The notes under the pieces are model-generated. The model did not search any database. It was not told where the DNA came from and was given only the letters and a program-made list of their open reading frames with translations. This document shows positions 1 to 5,826 of a DNA stretch of 6,415 nucleotides, one piece after another. The stretch lies in contig CALDGV010000277.1 of NCBI GenBank assembly GCA_937941745.1, positions 1-6,415 of the forward strand, given 5' to 3'. The position numbers and the translations under genes were made by a program. This stretch comes from an uncultured Prosthecobacter sp. (lineage in GTDB: Bacteria > Verrucomicrobiota > Verrucomicrobiia > Verrucomicrobiales > Verrucomicrobiaceae). Positions within the stretch are counted from its first letter, which is position 1; each line of letters opens with the position of its first letter.

Positions 1-247
1 CCTCCATGCGCACGGGGGCGAAGCCTTCGCGCTCAATGGTGGCCAGATCCCAGCCGGAGCCCTTCACATAACAAATGTCCACGGCATCACCGAAGTAGTC
101 CTTCTCGGTGACTTTGACAGAGGTGTTGCCACCGCCGTGGAGCACGAGTTCCGGGTTCCGTCCGAGCAGGCGGGAGGTGTAAACGCGCTGTCCAAGGGCG
201 TCGGTTCCGAAAGTGGCGGCTTCAGTGTCGTTCCAGAGGCTTTGCAT
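1..247 (-). CDS. Class II aldolase/adducin-family protein, N-terminal part (runs off left edge)
   Basis: This is the first 82 codons of a minus-strand gene whose remainder lies beyond position 1. The translation starts MQSLWNDTEAATFG and continues with VYTSRLLGRNPELVLHGGGNTSVK (residues 23-45, given here in part as HGGGNTSVK at 37-45) and YVKGSGWDLATIE (60-72). These blocks are typical of the N-terminal region of the class II aldolase/adducin family, especially the sugar-phosphate aldolases that in some bacteria are fused to a short-chain dehydrogenase. In that family the GGGNTS loop binds the substrate phosphate. The metal-binding histidines would lie further on and cannot be seen, so activity and substrate are open, and whether a dehydrogenase domain follows is unknown. 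The ATG at 245-247 is chosen because SLWND is the usual family start. The frame is open upstream to the stop of the preceding gene, with a TTG at codon -17 as a weaker alternative. No Shine-Dalgarno is seen. It lies 78 nt downstream of the exported SGNH-like gene and could be co-transcribed with it. Confidence 0.85.
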   Translation of the reverse strand, partial: MQSLWNDTEAATFGTDALGQRVYTSRLLGRNPELVLHGGGNTSVKVTEKDYFGDAVDICYVKGSGWDLATIEREGFAPVRME

Positions 248-298
248 GAGCGGGAGATTGAGGGGCGCGAAGGGAGCGTCTTTCGCAGGGGGGTGCAA

Positions 299-312
299 CC
301 CGGAATTCCGGG
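299..312. repeat. Perfect 14-bp palindrome in the gap between two minus-strand genes
   Basis: CCCGGAATTCCGGG reads the same on both strands. It lies in the 78-nt gap between the stop of the SGNH-like gene and the start of the aldolase gene. As RNA it could form only a 5-bp stem with an AATT loop, and no T-run follows on the minus strand, so it is a poor intrinsic terminator. An operator for a dimeric regulator of the aldolase gene is possible but unproven. A palindrome of this length is not rare by chance in 6.4 kb. Confidence 0.35.
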
Positions 313-325
313 CGGTGCGGCGAGC

Positions 326-2485
326 TTAATCAGGGACCACGGTGGCCCGTGAGGTGGGCTGGTCCGCCAGTTCAAGCACGGCATGGCTGCCGATGCTGTT
401 GGCTGGCTTGCTGGTGGGCATGAGGGACCAGGTCTGCCAGCCCTGCGCCGTGTTCAGGGTCAGGCGCACCTGCAGCCCGAGCTGGCTGTTGCCGTTTCCA
501 AGCGCCCATTCGTGGAGGTAGAGGTAGCTGCGCGGCAGGCTGAGTTGAATCTGATGGCGGTCCGCTCCGCTGGAGCTGAGGGCAGCCTGAAAAACCTTGG
601 GGTCAAAGAGCGCGCCATAGCCGGTGCCAAAGGCCCAGGCCGGCACGGGCTGGACGCTGCCTTTGCCGGCTTCCGCGGGCCCTGTGACACGCACGGGCGC
701 GGTGCTGCCGTCCTCCAGACGCTTGCCATAGCTGCGGGCATCGAGGTTGACTTCCAGCTGCCAGGCTGGTCCGCCATTCAGCGGCGGCAGGATCATCTCC
801 GGCCCTTGAAGATCGCAGGTGAAGGTCAGGCGCGAGGCATCCGCGCGGGTGCTGAGGCTCACCTGGCCCTTGGCTTCCGTGCTGGCGGTGAGCGCCACTG
901 GACGGTTCAGGCCCAGGTTCGGGGCGATGATGAGGCGGCGTTCGCTCACCAGCTCCAGGTCAGGCAGCCGCACTTTCAAAAGGATCGGGTGCGACACCAC
1001 GGCCTCGGCTGCTGGCAGGTCGAAGGTCAGATCCAGTGGTTGAGTGCCACCGGCGGAGAGCTGCAGGCTGCCGCTGAGTTTGGCTTCATGATAGCTGGCC
1101 TCCCAGGTGCCGCGCACCTCGGTCTCGGTGCCGTTGGCGACCTGGGCACCAATGACAAAGCGGCCTTCCTGATTGAACAGGGTCTCGGTCTTCCAGACCA
1201 CGGCCACCGGCTGCAAAGGTGCCCGCTGGGTGACGACCCTCGCCCCCTGGCTCGAAAGCACCAGCAGAGGCAGTCGCACGAGGTTTTCCGAAAGCGCCAG
1301 CGGCCCGGGGCTGCGCTTCACGTAGCGCACGACCAGGGTTTTCTTCGTCGCCGGTGCCAGGATGACCTCCGGCTGGGCCTCCCGAGGCTTCCAATCCTCC
1401 GTGATGAGCGGCAGCACGGTCAGACGCTGCTCCTGCGTGCTGCCATTCACCACCGTGCAGCGCAGGTCGAGCTCCTGGCCGTTCTCCTTCCAGGTGGCAA
1501 AGGCGCTTTCAAACTGCACTGCGGCGGCGGGCGCACCATCGAGCAGGGTTTCAAAGACCTGGCTTCCGAGGCGCTGATGCAGGTTCGTGCGTGGTAGGAA
1601 GTGGCCGTTGCGGTCCTCATGGAAAAAGCTGCGCCAGGTGCTGGCAAAGCGCTCGAAGCGTCTGGCTTCATCGCGGGCATCGTCGGGAGGCAGGGCCATC
1701 AGGCGGGTCAGGTCGCCCAGGTCAGCAAACATCCAGCCATCCTCCTCGGCAGCTTCGGCCAGGGCATCCGCCAGAGGCCGGGCACTCGCCAGTGCAGCCT
1801 CGATGGGCTCGCTAGCGGACAACCAGGGGGCGACGATGAAGGCCTCGGCCTTCATGGCGTTCACTGCATCCAGGGTGAGGCGCATCTGCCGGTTCCATTC
1901 GGTCACAGCAAGGCCTGAGTCTGCTTCATGCAGGCCGTGGCAGATCATCACCAGGTCCACCGGTGCCTGTCGTGCCACGGAGGCGAGGATCGCAGGCGCA
2001 TCCACCAGGGCCTGATCCGGGGCGCTCAGCACACGCAGGGAGATGGCTGGAGCCAGTCCTGCCGCATCACCGCCTTTTCCCGGCTCCACCACGCCGCCGG
2101 TGTAGTAAAACTGGCGCGCCAGCTCCCGCGCAAAGACTGCCGGGAAGGTGTCCTTGGCCGAGGCCTGGCCATCTTCCGACCCGACTTCGAGCTCGCGCTC
2201 TCCGGCCAGCACCAGGATGTGAAAAGACTCCCGCTGCTTGAGCTTCCGCCAGCTTTCCGGCAGCAGCTTTTGCAGGCGCTGTTGTCTCGCGGCGCTGAGG
2301 TCAAAGCTGTCGCTGCCCTGCGGAGCTTGCGGGGCGGGCAGCCGCGACTCCAGGGCGCGGGCCCTGGCCACTGCGGAGGCCTGGCCGGCGGGCGTCTGGG
2401 CGCTGGAAGGCAGCACGCTCCCGGCGGCAAGCAGCAGGGAGGCGGGCAGGCAGAGCAGGCGGCGGCACATCATGTGCTGTTTCAT
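326..2485 (-). CDS. Exported protein with degenerate SGNH-hydrolase-like domain and beta-rich C-terminus
   Basis: The product is 719 residues. Residues 1-29 look like a Sec signal peptide: RR near the start, the stretch LLCLPASLLLAAG, then a likely cut after SSA. Residues about 72-315 follow the outline of a secreted SGNH/GDSL hydrolase: LPESWRKL then FHILVLAGERE (88-98) where block I is expected, DLVMICHGLHEAD (177-189) where the G-x-N-D block is expected, and EDRNGHFLPRTNLHQRLG (290-307) near the C-terminal Asp/His block. The nucleophile motif GDS appears replaced by AGE (94-96) and the block III Asn by His186, so ordinary esterase activity is doubtful. Residues about 330-719 are beta-rich with few recognisable motifs. 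The last 130 residues (PAWQLEVNLDARSYGKR, and LPRSYLYLHEWALGN) faintly resemble CBM9-like carbohydrate-binding domains, which is a guess. The ATG at 2483-2485 is chosen because it puts the signal peptide at the N-terminus; the frame extends to 2587 but that would overlap cdd. A role in handling extracellular polysaccharide is inference. Confidence 0.75.
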   Translation of the reverse strand: MKQHMMCRRLLCLPASLLLAAGSVLPSSAQTPAGQASAVARARALESRLPAPQAPQGSDSFDLSAARQQRLQKLLPESWRKLKQRESFHILVLAGERELEVGSEDGQASAKDTFPAVFARELARQFYYTGGVVEPGKGGDAAGLAPAISLRVLSAPDQALVDAPAILASVARQAPVDLVMICHGLHEADSGLAVTEWNRQMRLTLDAVNAMKAEAFIVAPWLSASEPIEAALASARPLADALAEAAEEDGWMFADLGDLTRLMALPPDDARDEARRFERFASTWRSFFHEDRNGHFLPRTNLHQRLGSQVFETLLDGAPAAAVQFESAFATWKENGQELDLRCTVVNGSTQEQRLTVLPLITEDWKPREAQPEVILAPATKKTLVVRYVKRSPGPLALSENLVRLPLLVLSSQGARVVTQRAPLQPVAVVWKTETLFNQEGRFVIGAQVANGTETEVRGTWEASYHEAKLSGSLQLSAGGTQPLDLTFDLPAAEAVVSHPILLKVRLPDLELVSERRLIIAPNLGLNRPVALTASTEAKGQVSLSTRADASRLTFTCDLQGPEMILPPLNGGPAWQLEVNLDARSYGKRLEDGSTAPVRVTGPAEAGKGSVQPVPAWAFGTGYGALFDPKVFQAALSSSGADRHQIQLSLPRSYLYLHEWALGNGNSQLGLQVRLTLNTAQGWQTWSLMPTSKPANSIGSHAVLELADQPTSRATVVPD

Positions 2486-2585
2486 GGCTGCGGCAGGGCG
2501 GTTTTTCCAGCAGGAAAGCAGGGCAGGGTGGTCCGGGCGGCGCATTCCCGGCTGACATTCCCCGCCCCTCATGCCATCGTGCCGC
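2486..2585. promoter_or_regulatory. Divergent intergenic region between the SGNH-like gene and cdd
   Basis: These 100 bases separate two genes that point away from each other, so they should hold the promoters for both transcription units. I see no convincing -35/-10 pair on either strand and no Shine-Dalgarno before either start. A short inverted repeat, TTTCC-AGCA-GGAAA at 2504-2517, would fall in the 5' leader of the minus-strand gene. The call rests on gene orientation only. Confidence 0.4.
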
Positions 2586-2969
2586 ATGGCAGACCTCCTG
2601 ACGACCGCCCGCGAAGCCGCCCAGCGTGCCTACGCTCCGTATTCGAAGTTCCAGGTCGGCTGTGCGCTGGAAACCACCTCGGGCGCGGTCTTCACCGGCT
2701 GCAATGTCGAAAACGCCAGCTATGGCCTCACCATCTGTGCGGAGCGGAATGCGGTCTTCCAGGCCGTGAGTGCTGAAGGCCCGGACATGAGGTTGCGCCG
2801 CGTCGCTGTGGTCTGTCTGGGGCAGGAATTCCCGCCCTGCGGTGCCTGCCGCCAGGTCATCGCTGAATTCTCCCTGCCCGGCGGCCTCACCGAGGTCACC
2901 TTCCTCCAGGCGGGCGCTCCAGTCACTCTGACCCTGGCAGAGCTGCTGCCTGCTTCCTTCGCCCTATGA
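2586..2969 (+). CDS. cdd: Cytidine deaminase (homotetrameric type)
   Basis: This 127-residue enzyme hydrolytically deaminates cytidine and deoxycytidine to uridine and deoxyuridine in the cytoplasm, a step of pyrimidine salvage. The whole family pattern is visible: AYAPYSKFQVG (15-25), the nucleoside-binding NVEN (40-43, with Asn40 and Glu42), the zinc and catalytic site CAE (Cys51, Glu53 as proton shuttle) and PCGAC (zinc ligands Cys85 and Cys88), then RQVIAEF. Three cysteine ligands and a length near 130 residues fit the tetrameric class of Bacillus subtilis rather than the longer dimeric class of E. coli. The ATG at 2586 gives the usual short N-terminus (MADLLTTAREAAQRAYAPYS). An in-frame ATG at 2571 would add five residues (MPSCR) and cannot be excluded; neither has a Shine-Dalgarno. 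Its stop overlaps the start of the racemase-family gene (ATGA), so the two are very likely one operon. A nucleoside symporter gene lies 1.6 kb away on the other strand. Confidence 0.96.
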   Translation: MADLLTTAREAAQRAYAPYSKFQVGCALETTSGAVFTGCNVENASYGLTICAERNAVFQAVSAEGPDMRLRRVAVVCLGQEFPPCGACRQVIAEFSLPGGLTEVTFLQAGAPVTLTLAELLPASFAL

Positions 2970-4210
2970 TGAGAGCCCTTCTGATCCTCCTGCTCGCCTC
3001 CCGCCTGAGTGCGGCGGACCTCGTCACCCATGTGCAGCAGCATCCAGCGGGAGGGGAGGCCTTCACGATGGACTTCGAGGCCCTCCGCCGCGACACCCGT
3101 GACCTGCCCATCGGCGTCTTCGACTCCGGCATCGGCGGCCTCACGGTGCTGGAGGCCCTTCTCACGCTCGATGGGTTTCACAATGAAACCCTTCAGCCCG
3201 GCAGCGATGGCCGACCGGACTTCGCCGACGAGCATTTTCAATACTTCGGCGATCAGGCCAACATGCCTTATGGCAACTACTCCAGCGCTGGGCGCACCGA
3301 TTACCTGCGCGAGCTGATCCTCAAGGATGCCGTGTTTCTGCTCGGCAGGCGCTGGTTTGATCCGCAGACCGGGAGCTTCAAGAACGACAAGCCGCCCGTG
3401 AAGGCCCTCGTCATCGCCTGCAACACCGCCACGGCCTATGGCATTGAGGACATCCGCGCCGCCTTGAAGGCCTGGAACATCCCGGTCATCGTCGTGGGCG
3501 TGGTGGAGGCCGGGGCACGCGGCGTGCAAAAGGCCCACCAAGAGGGCGCGGTCGGCGTGCTGGCCACCGTCGGCACCTGCGCCAGCGGTGCCTATCCCAG
3601 GATCATCGGCCAGACCCTGGGTCTGGCAGGGCGCAGCGTGCCGCCCATCACCCAGCAGGGCAGCGCCAACCTCGCCGGCGTGATCGAAGGCGATCCTGCC
3701 TTCCAGGAAACCGTGCCCGAACGCTGTGCCCTGGACGTGCGCGACCTCATGCTCGCCCATCAAAAAAGCGGCGTCTCCGCACCGCTCAGCACCGTCGTGC
3801 TTGGCTGCACGCACTTCCCGCTGGTGCAATCTGAGATCAACCAAGCCTTCGCGGCCCTGCGGAAGGACCCCGCCTTGGAAAAGCTGATCGCTCCCCGAAT
3901 CGACTACGTGAATCCCGCCGAATGGACCGCGCGCGAGCTCTTCCGCGAACTGGCCGCCGCACGCCTGCGTGCCAGCCGCCGTGACCGTGCGGATGCCTTC
4001 TACCTTTCCATTCCCCATCCCCGGCGGGATGACCTCCCGCTCACGGCTGATGGCGGGCTGGAGAAGGGCTTCAAATACTCCCGCCTGCCCGGTGAACTCA
4101 GCCGCGAGGACACCGTCAATGTGCCGATGACACCGGAACGGATTCCCCCGACCACCCGCAGGCTGATCGAAACCAAGCTGCCCGAGGTCTGGAAGCGGCT
4201 CACCCGCTGA
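2966..4210 (+). CDS. Exported Asp/Glu racemase-family protein (MurI-like, with signal peptide)
   Basis: This 414-residue protein carries the full motif set of cofactor-independent glutamate racemase, which interconverts L- and D-glutamate: IGVFDSGIGGLTVL (49-62, Asp53 and Ser54), YFGDQANMPYG (93-103), ALVIACNTATAYG (147-159, catalytic Cys152), GVLATVGTCASGAYPR (197-212) and VVLGCTHFPLV (277-287, catalytic Cys281 and His283). Two things are unlike ordinary MurI. The first 17 residues (MMRALLILLLASRLSAA) look like a signal peptide, implying a periplasmic or extracytoplasmic product. The length also exceeds the usual 260-290: there are added segments at about 67-90 and 127-144 and a tail of about 100 residues after 310 (including FYLSIPHPRRDD and SREDTVNVPMTPERIP). 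The start ATG overlaps the cdd stop by four bases, so translation is probably coupled; the second ATG at 2969 is equally possible. An internal start at Met35 would give a cytoplasmic form. The racemase fold is sure; the D-Glu substrate and location are inference. Confidence 0.88.
   Translation: MMRALLILLLASRLSAADLVTHVQQHPAGGEAFTMDFEALRRDTRDLPIGVFDSGIGGLTVLEALLTLDGFHNETLQPGSDGRPDFADEHFQYFGDQANMPYGNYSSAGRTDYLRELILKDAVFLLGRRWFDPQTGSFKNDKPPVKALVIACNTATAYGIEDIRAALKAWNIPVIVVGVVEAGARGVQKAHQEGAVGVLATVGTCASGAYPRIIGQTLGLAGRSVPPITQQGSANLAGVIEGDPAFQETVPERCALDVRDLMLAHQKSGVSAPLSTVVLGCTHFPLVQSEINQAFAALRKDPALEKLIAPRIDYVNPAEWTARELFRELAAARLRASRRDRADAFYLSIPHPRRDDLPLTADGGLEKGFKYSRLPGELSREDTVNVPMTPERIPPTTRRLIETKLPEVWKRLTR
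3173..3191. repeat. Inverted repeat inside the racemase-family gene
   Basis: GGGTTTC and GAAACCC form a perfect 7-bp stem around the loop ACAAT. It falls in the extra segment of the racemase-family protein (residues about 70-75) that ordinary MurI lacks. No T-run follows on either strand, so it is not a terminator. It may be chance. Confidence 0.3.
3609..3627. repeat. 19-bp near-perfect palindrome inside the racemase-family gene
   Basis: GCCAGACCC and GGGTCTGGC are perfect 9-bp arms around a single central T. The site lies within codons for GQTLGLA, a non-catalytic part of the racemase-family protein. The arms are longer than most chance palindromes in a window of this size. No role is apparent; a protein-binding site inside the gene or coincidence are both open. 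Confidence 0.3.
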
Positions 4211-4222
4211 TCAGCGCAGCGG
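4204..4222. terminator. Palindromic sequence spanning two converging stop codons, possible bidirectional terminator
   Basis: The plus-strand racemase-family gene ends TGA at 4208-4210 and the minus-strand small membrane protein gene ends at 4211-4213 (TCA on this strand). These stops form the centre of the perfect palindrome CGCTGATCAGCG (4205-4216). An alternative pairing is CCGCTG (4204-4209) with CAGCGG (4217-4222) around a 7-nt loop. Neither has a T-run, so the strength as an intrinsic terminator is doubtful. The position between convergent units is what makes a termination role plausible. Confidence 0.3.
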
Positions 4223-4579
4223 CTTGTCCGCGGCTGCTGATGCCATCTGCCGCCGGAGCCGGTTGTTTTCGGCCACCAGTTCCGTGAGCAGCTCATTCAC
4301 GATCTTCTCGCGCTTTTGAAACTGGTCATATTTGTTCCCGAGCAGGAACAGCACCGCCAGTCCGAGCCAGAAGGCGGCTTCGGGGAAGGCCTTCATGCCC
4401 AGGGTCGCGAGCTGAAAGACCGCCACGCCCAGGTAAAGCAGGCAGGGAATCAGGATGCCCCAGGAAGGCCGCGACGGGCGCCTCCGGAGCTTCAGCAGAA
4501 GCTCCGTCGCCCGTGGGATCTCCGGCAGGTCGTCCGCCTCAGGAGTTCCTTCCTGGTTCGATGAAGGCTCCTGCGGCAT
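4211..4579 (-). CDS. Small two-helix membrane protein with C-terminal coiled coil, function unknown
   Basis: I do not recognise this 122-residue protein. Residues 1-39 are hydrophilic, first acidic (EADDLPE) and then basic (KLRRRPSRPS). Two hydrophobic segments follow at about 40-62 (WGILIPCLLYLGVAVFQLA) and 66-82 (FPEAAFWLGLAVLFLLG), then a charged helix, about 84-112 (ending ELVAENNRLRRQMA), that has the look of a short coiled coil. Both ends should be on the same side of the membrane, probably cytoplasmic given the arginines before the first helix. It starts 8 nt after the stop of the nucleoside-symporter-like gene on the same strand, so the two are probably co-transcribed, and it could be an accessory of that transporter; nothing in the sequence proves this. 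Its stop directly abuts the stop of the convergent racemase-family gene. No Shine-Dalgarno precedes the ATG at 4577-4579. Confidence 0.75.
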   Translation of the reverse strand: MPQEPSSNQEGTPEADDLPEIPRATELLLKLRRRPSRPSWGILIPCLLYLGVAVFQLATLGMKAFPEAAFWLGLAVLFLLGNKYDQFQKREKIVNELLTELVAENNRLRRQMASAAADKPLR

Positions 4580-4587
4580 GGCTCAGC

Positions 4588-5826
4588 TTAGTGTGAGACT
4601 TCGGCGGGGGCGTCCAGCTCCTTCGGTGGATAGAAGGCGATCAAGAGCAGCACCGCCGCACCCAGGGACAGGCCGGTGGGCCAGAGGAAGAGCTCCTTGT
4701 AGTTCACCACGCCATCCACGGTCAGCTTGCCCTGCAGCGGGATGAAGAACCACTTCGCCGCCAGGTCACCAAGACCAAGCACGAGCAGGTTGAACAGGCC
4801 CTGGGCGCTGGAGCGCACATCCTTCGGGAAGGCCGCATCAATGAAGATATACAGCGTGGCAAAGAAGAAGGCGTAGCAGATGCCGTGCAGCACCTGCACG
4901 AGGATGATCATCGCCTGATTCTGCGGCATGAAGGCAAAGACGGCGAAGCGCGCCGCATGACCCAGGATGCCCAGGATCATCGTGGTCTTCCAGCCCATCT
5001 TGGAAAGGAACCAGCCCAGGATGGCCATGGTCAGGATCTCGGCGATCTGGCCGATGCTCATCACTGGCATGATCCATTCCGGCGAGATGCCCACCGTCTT
5101 GCTGCCGAGGAAGCCGCCCGCCATCAGGAAGTAGCCGTTGTGGATCGTCGAGTCGATGAAGGTCACGATGAAGAGCACCAGCAGGAAGGGCTTCTTCAGG
5201 AAGGCGGCGGCCTTCAGCCAGGCAAAACCGCCCTCACCAGCGGCGGCGGGCTTGGCAGGCGTGTGCGGCAGCCCCAGGCTGAAGGCGGCCAGCACCAGCG
5301 AGGCCACGCCGGAGATCAGGAAGATGTTCCGGCTCGCGGCGACGGCGTCCACACCCGTCTTGCCCTGCAGGATGAAGTAGAGCGGCCAGGCGGCCAGGAT
5401 CCAGCCGATGGTGCCGCCCATGCGCACGAGGCCGAATTCCTTCTGCGCATCCTTCAGGTGGGTGAAGGCGATGGAGTTCGAGACCGAGATCGTCGGCACA
5501 TAGAGCAGCGAGTGCACCAGCATCAGGCCGAAGAAGGTGTTGAAGTCCTTCACGAAATACATCCCCAGGATCGCCAGACCACCGACGAGGTGGCTGAAGG
5601 CCATGAACTTCTCCGCGGCAAAATTGCGGTCGGCAAACTGATTGCTGAAGAAGATGCCCACCACGGAGGCGATGGCAAAGGCGCTGCCCACCCAGGTGAT
5701 CTGCATGTCCGTGAACTTCAGCCCGTCCGCCCCCATGTAGCCCCAGATGAGCGGCAGCCAGGCCCCCCAGATGAAGAACTCGAGGACCATCATGACGAAC
5801 AGTTTCTTGGCAGCGGGTGATTTCAT
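4588..5826 (-). CDS. Nucleoside:H+ symporter-family MFS transporter (NupG-like)
   Basis: This integral membrane protein (412 residues from the chosen start) resembles E. coli NupG over its whole length. Matching blocks are LEFFIWGAWLPL (15-26) in the first helix, LYVPTISVSNSIAF (108-121), VRMGGTIGWI (134-143), VMSIGQIAEILTM (255-267), ARFAVFAF (292-299) and DVRSSAQGLFN (336-346). From memory of NupG, its nucleoside-site residues Arg136, Gln261 and Glu264 correspond to Arg135, Gln260 and Glu263 here, while Tyr318 and Phe322 appear as His314 and Tyr318. The likely job is proton-driven uptake of nucleosides across the inner membrane; exact substrate range is open. Start choice: the ATG at 5826 gives a short N-terminus (MKSPAAKKLF) before helix 1, as usual in the family. 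The frame reaches an ATG at 5883, adding 19 residues (MAKKTLPGMTYVPSLRAHF) whose codons are less GC-biased at third positions than the rest. It is probably the first gene of an operon with the small membrane protein 8 nt downstream. Confidence 0.9.
   Translation of the reverse strand: MKSPAAKKLFVMMVLEFFIWGAWLPLIWGYMGADGLKFTDMQITWVGSAFAIASVVGIFFSNQFADRNFAAEKFMAFSHLVGGLAILGMYFVKDFNTFFGLMLVHSLLYVPTISVSNSIAFTHLKDAQKEFGLVRMGGTIGWILAAWPLYFILQGKTGVDAVAASRNIFLISGVASLVLAAFSLGLPHTPAKPAAAGEGGFAWLKAAAFLKKPFLLVLFIVTFIDSTIHNGYFLMAGGFLGSKTVGISPEWIMPVMSIGQIAEILTMAILGWFLSKMGWKTTMILGILGHAARFAVFAFMPQNQAMIILVQVLHGICYAFFFATLYIFIDAAFPKDVRSSAQGLFNLLVLGLGDLAAKWFFIPLQGKLTVDGVVNYKELFLWPTGLSLGAAVLLLIAFYPPKELDAPAEVSH

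Noticed and set aside
64..384. 106-codon minus-strand frame at the left end
   Set aside because: It overlaps the aldolase in another frame and is Ser/Pro/Thr-rich without motifs. The true aldolase frame, open past the window edge, matches a known family.
383..1597. 404-codon open frame on the plus strand opposite the SGNH-like gene
   Set aside because: Its translation is Arg/Gly/His/Gln-rich without motifs, while the minus strand shows a signal peptide and domain pattern. It is a GC-rich shadow.
2504..2517. Short hairpin TTTCC-AGCA-GGAAA in the leader of the SGNH-like gene
   Set aside because: A five-base stem is expected by chance many times in this window and nothing else marks it as a riboswitch or terminator.
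2486..2587. 34-residue N-terminal extension of the SGNH-like protein
   Set aside because: It would bury the signal peptide inside the protein and overlap the cdd start. The ATG at 2485 places the leader at the N-terminus.
1928..2776. 282-codon open frame on the plus strand crossing the SGNH-like gene start and cdd
   Set aside because: It overlaps the real cdd frame on the same strand and has no recognisable protein features.
2720..4018. 432-codon open frame on the minus strand opposite cdd and the racemase-family gene
   Set aside because: The plus strand carries complete family motifs of two enzymes. The antisense translation shows only compositional bias (Gly, His, Ala).
4885..5820. 311-codon open frame on the plus strand opposite the transporter
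   Set aside because: Its product is rich in His, Asp, Glu and Gln, the usual reflection of antisense membrane-protein codons, and the transporter reading is unmistakable.
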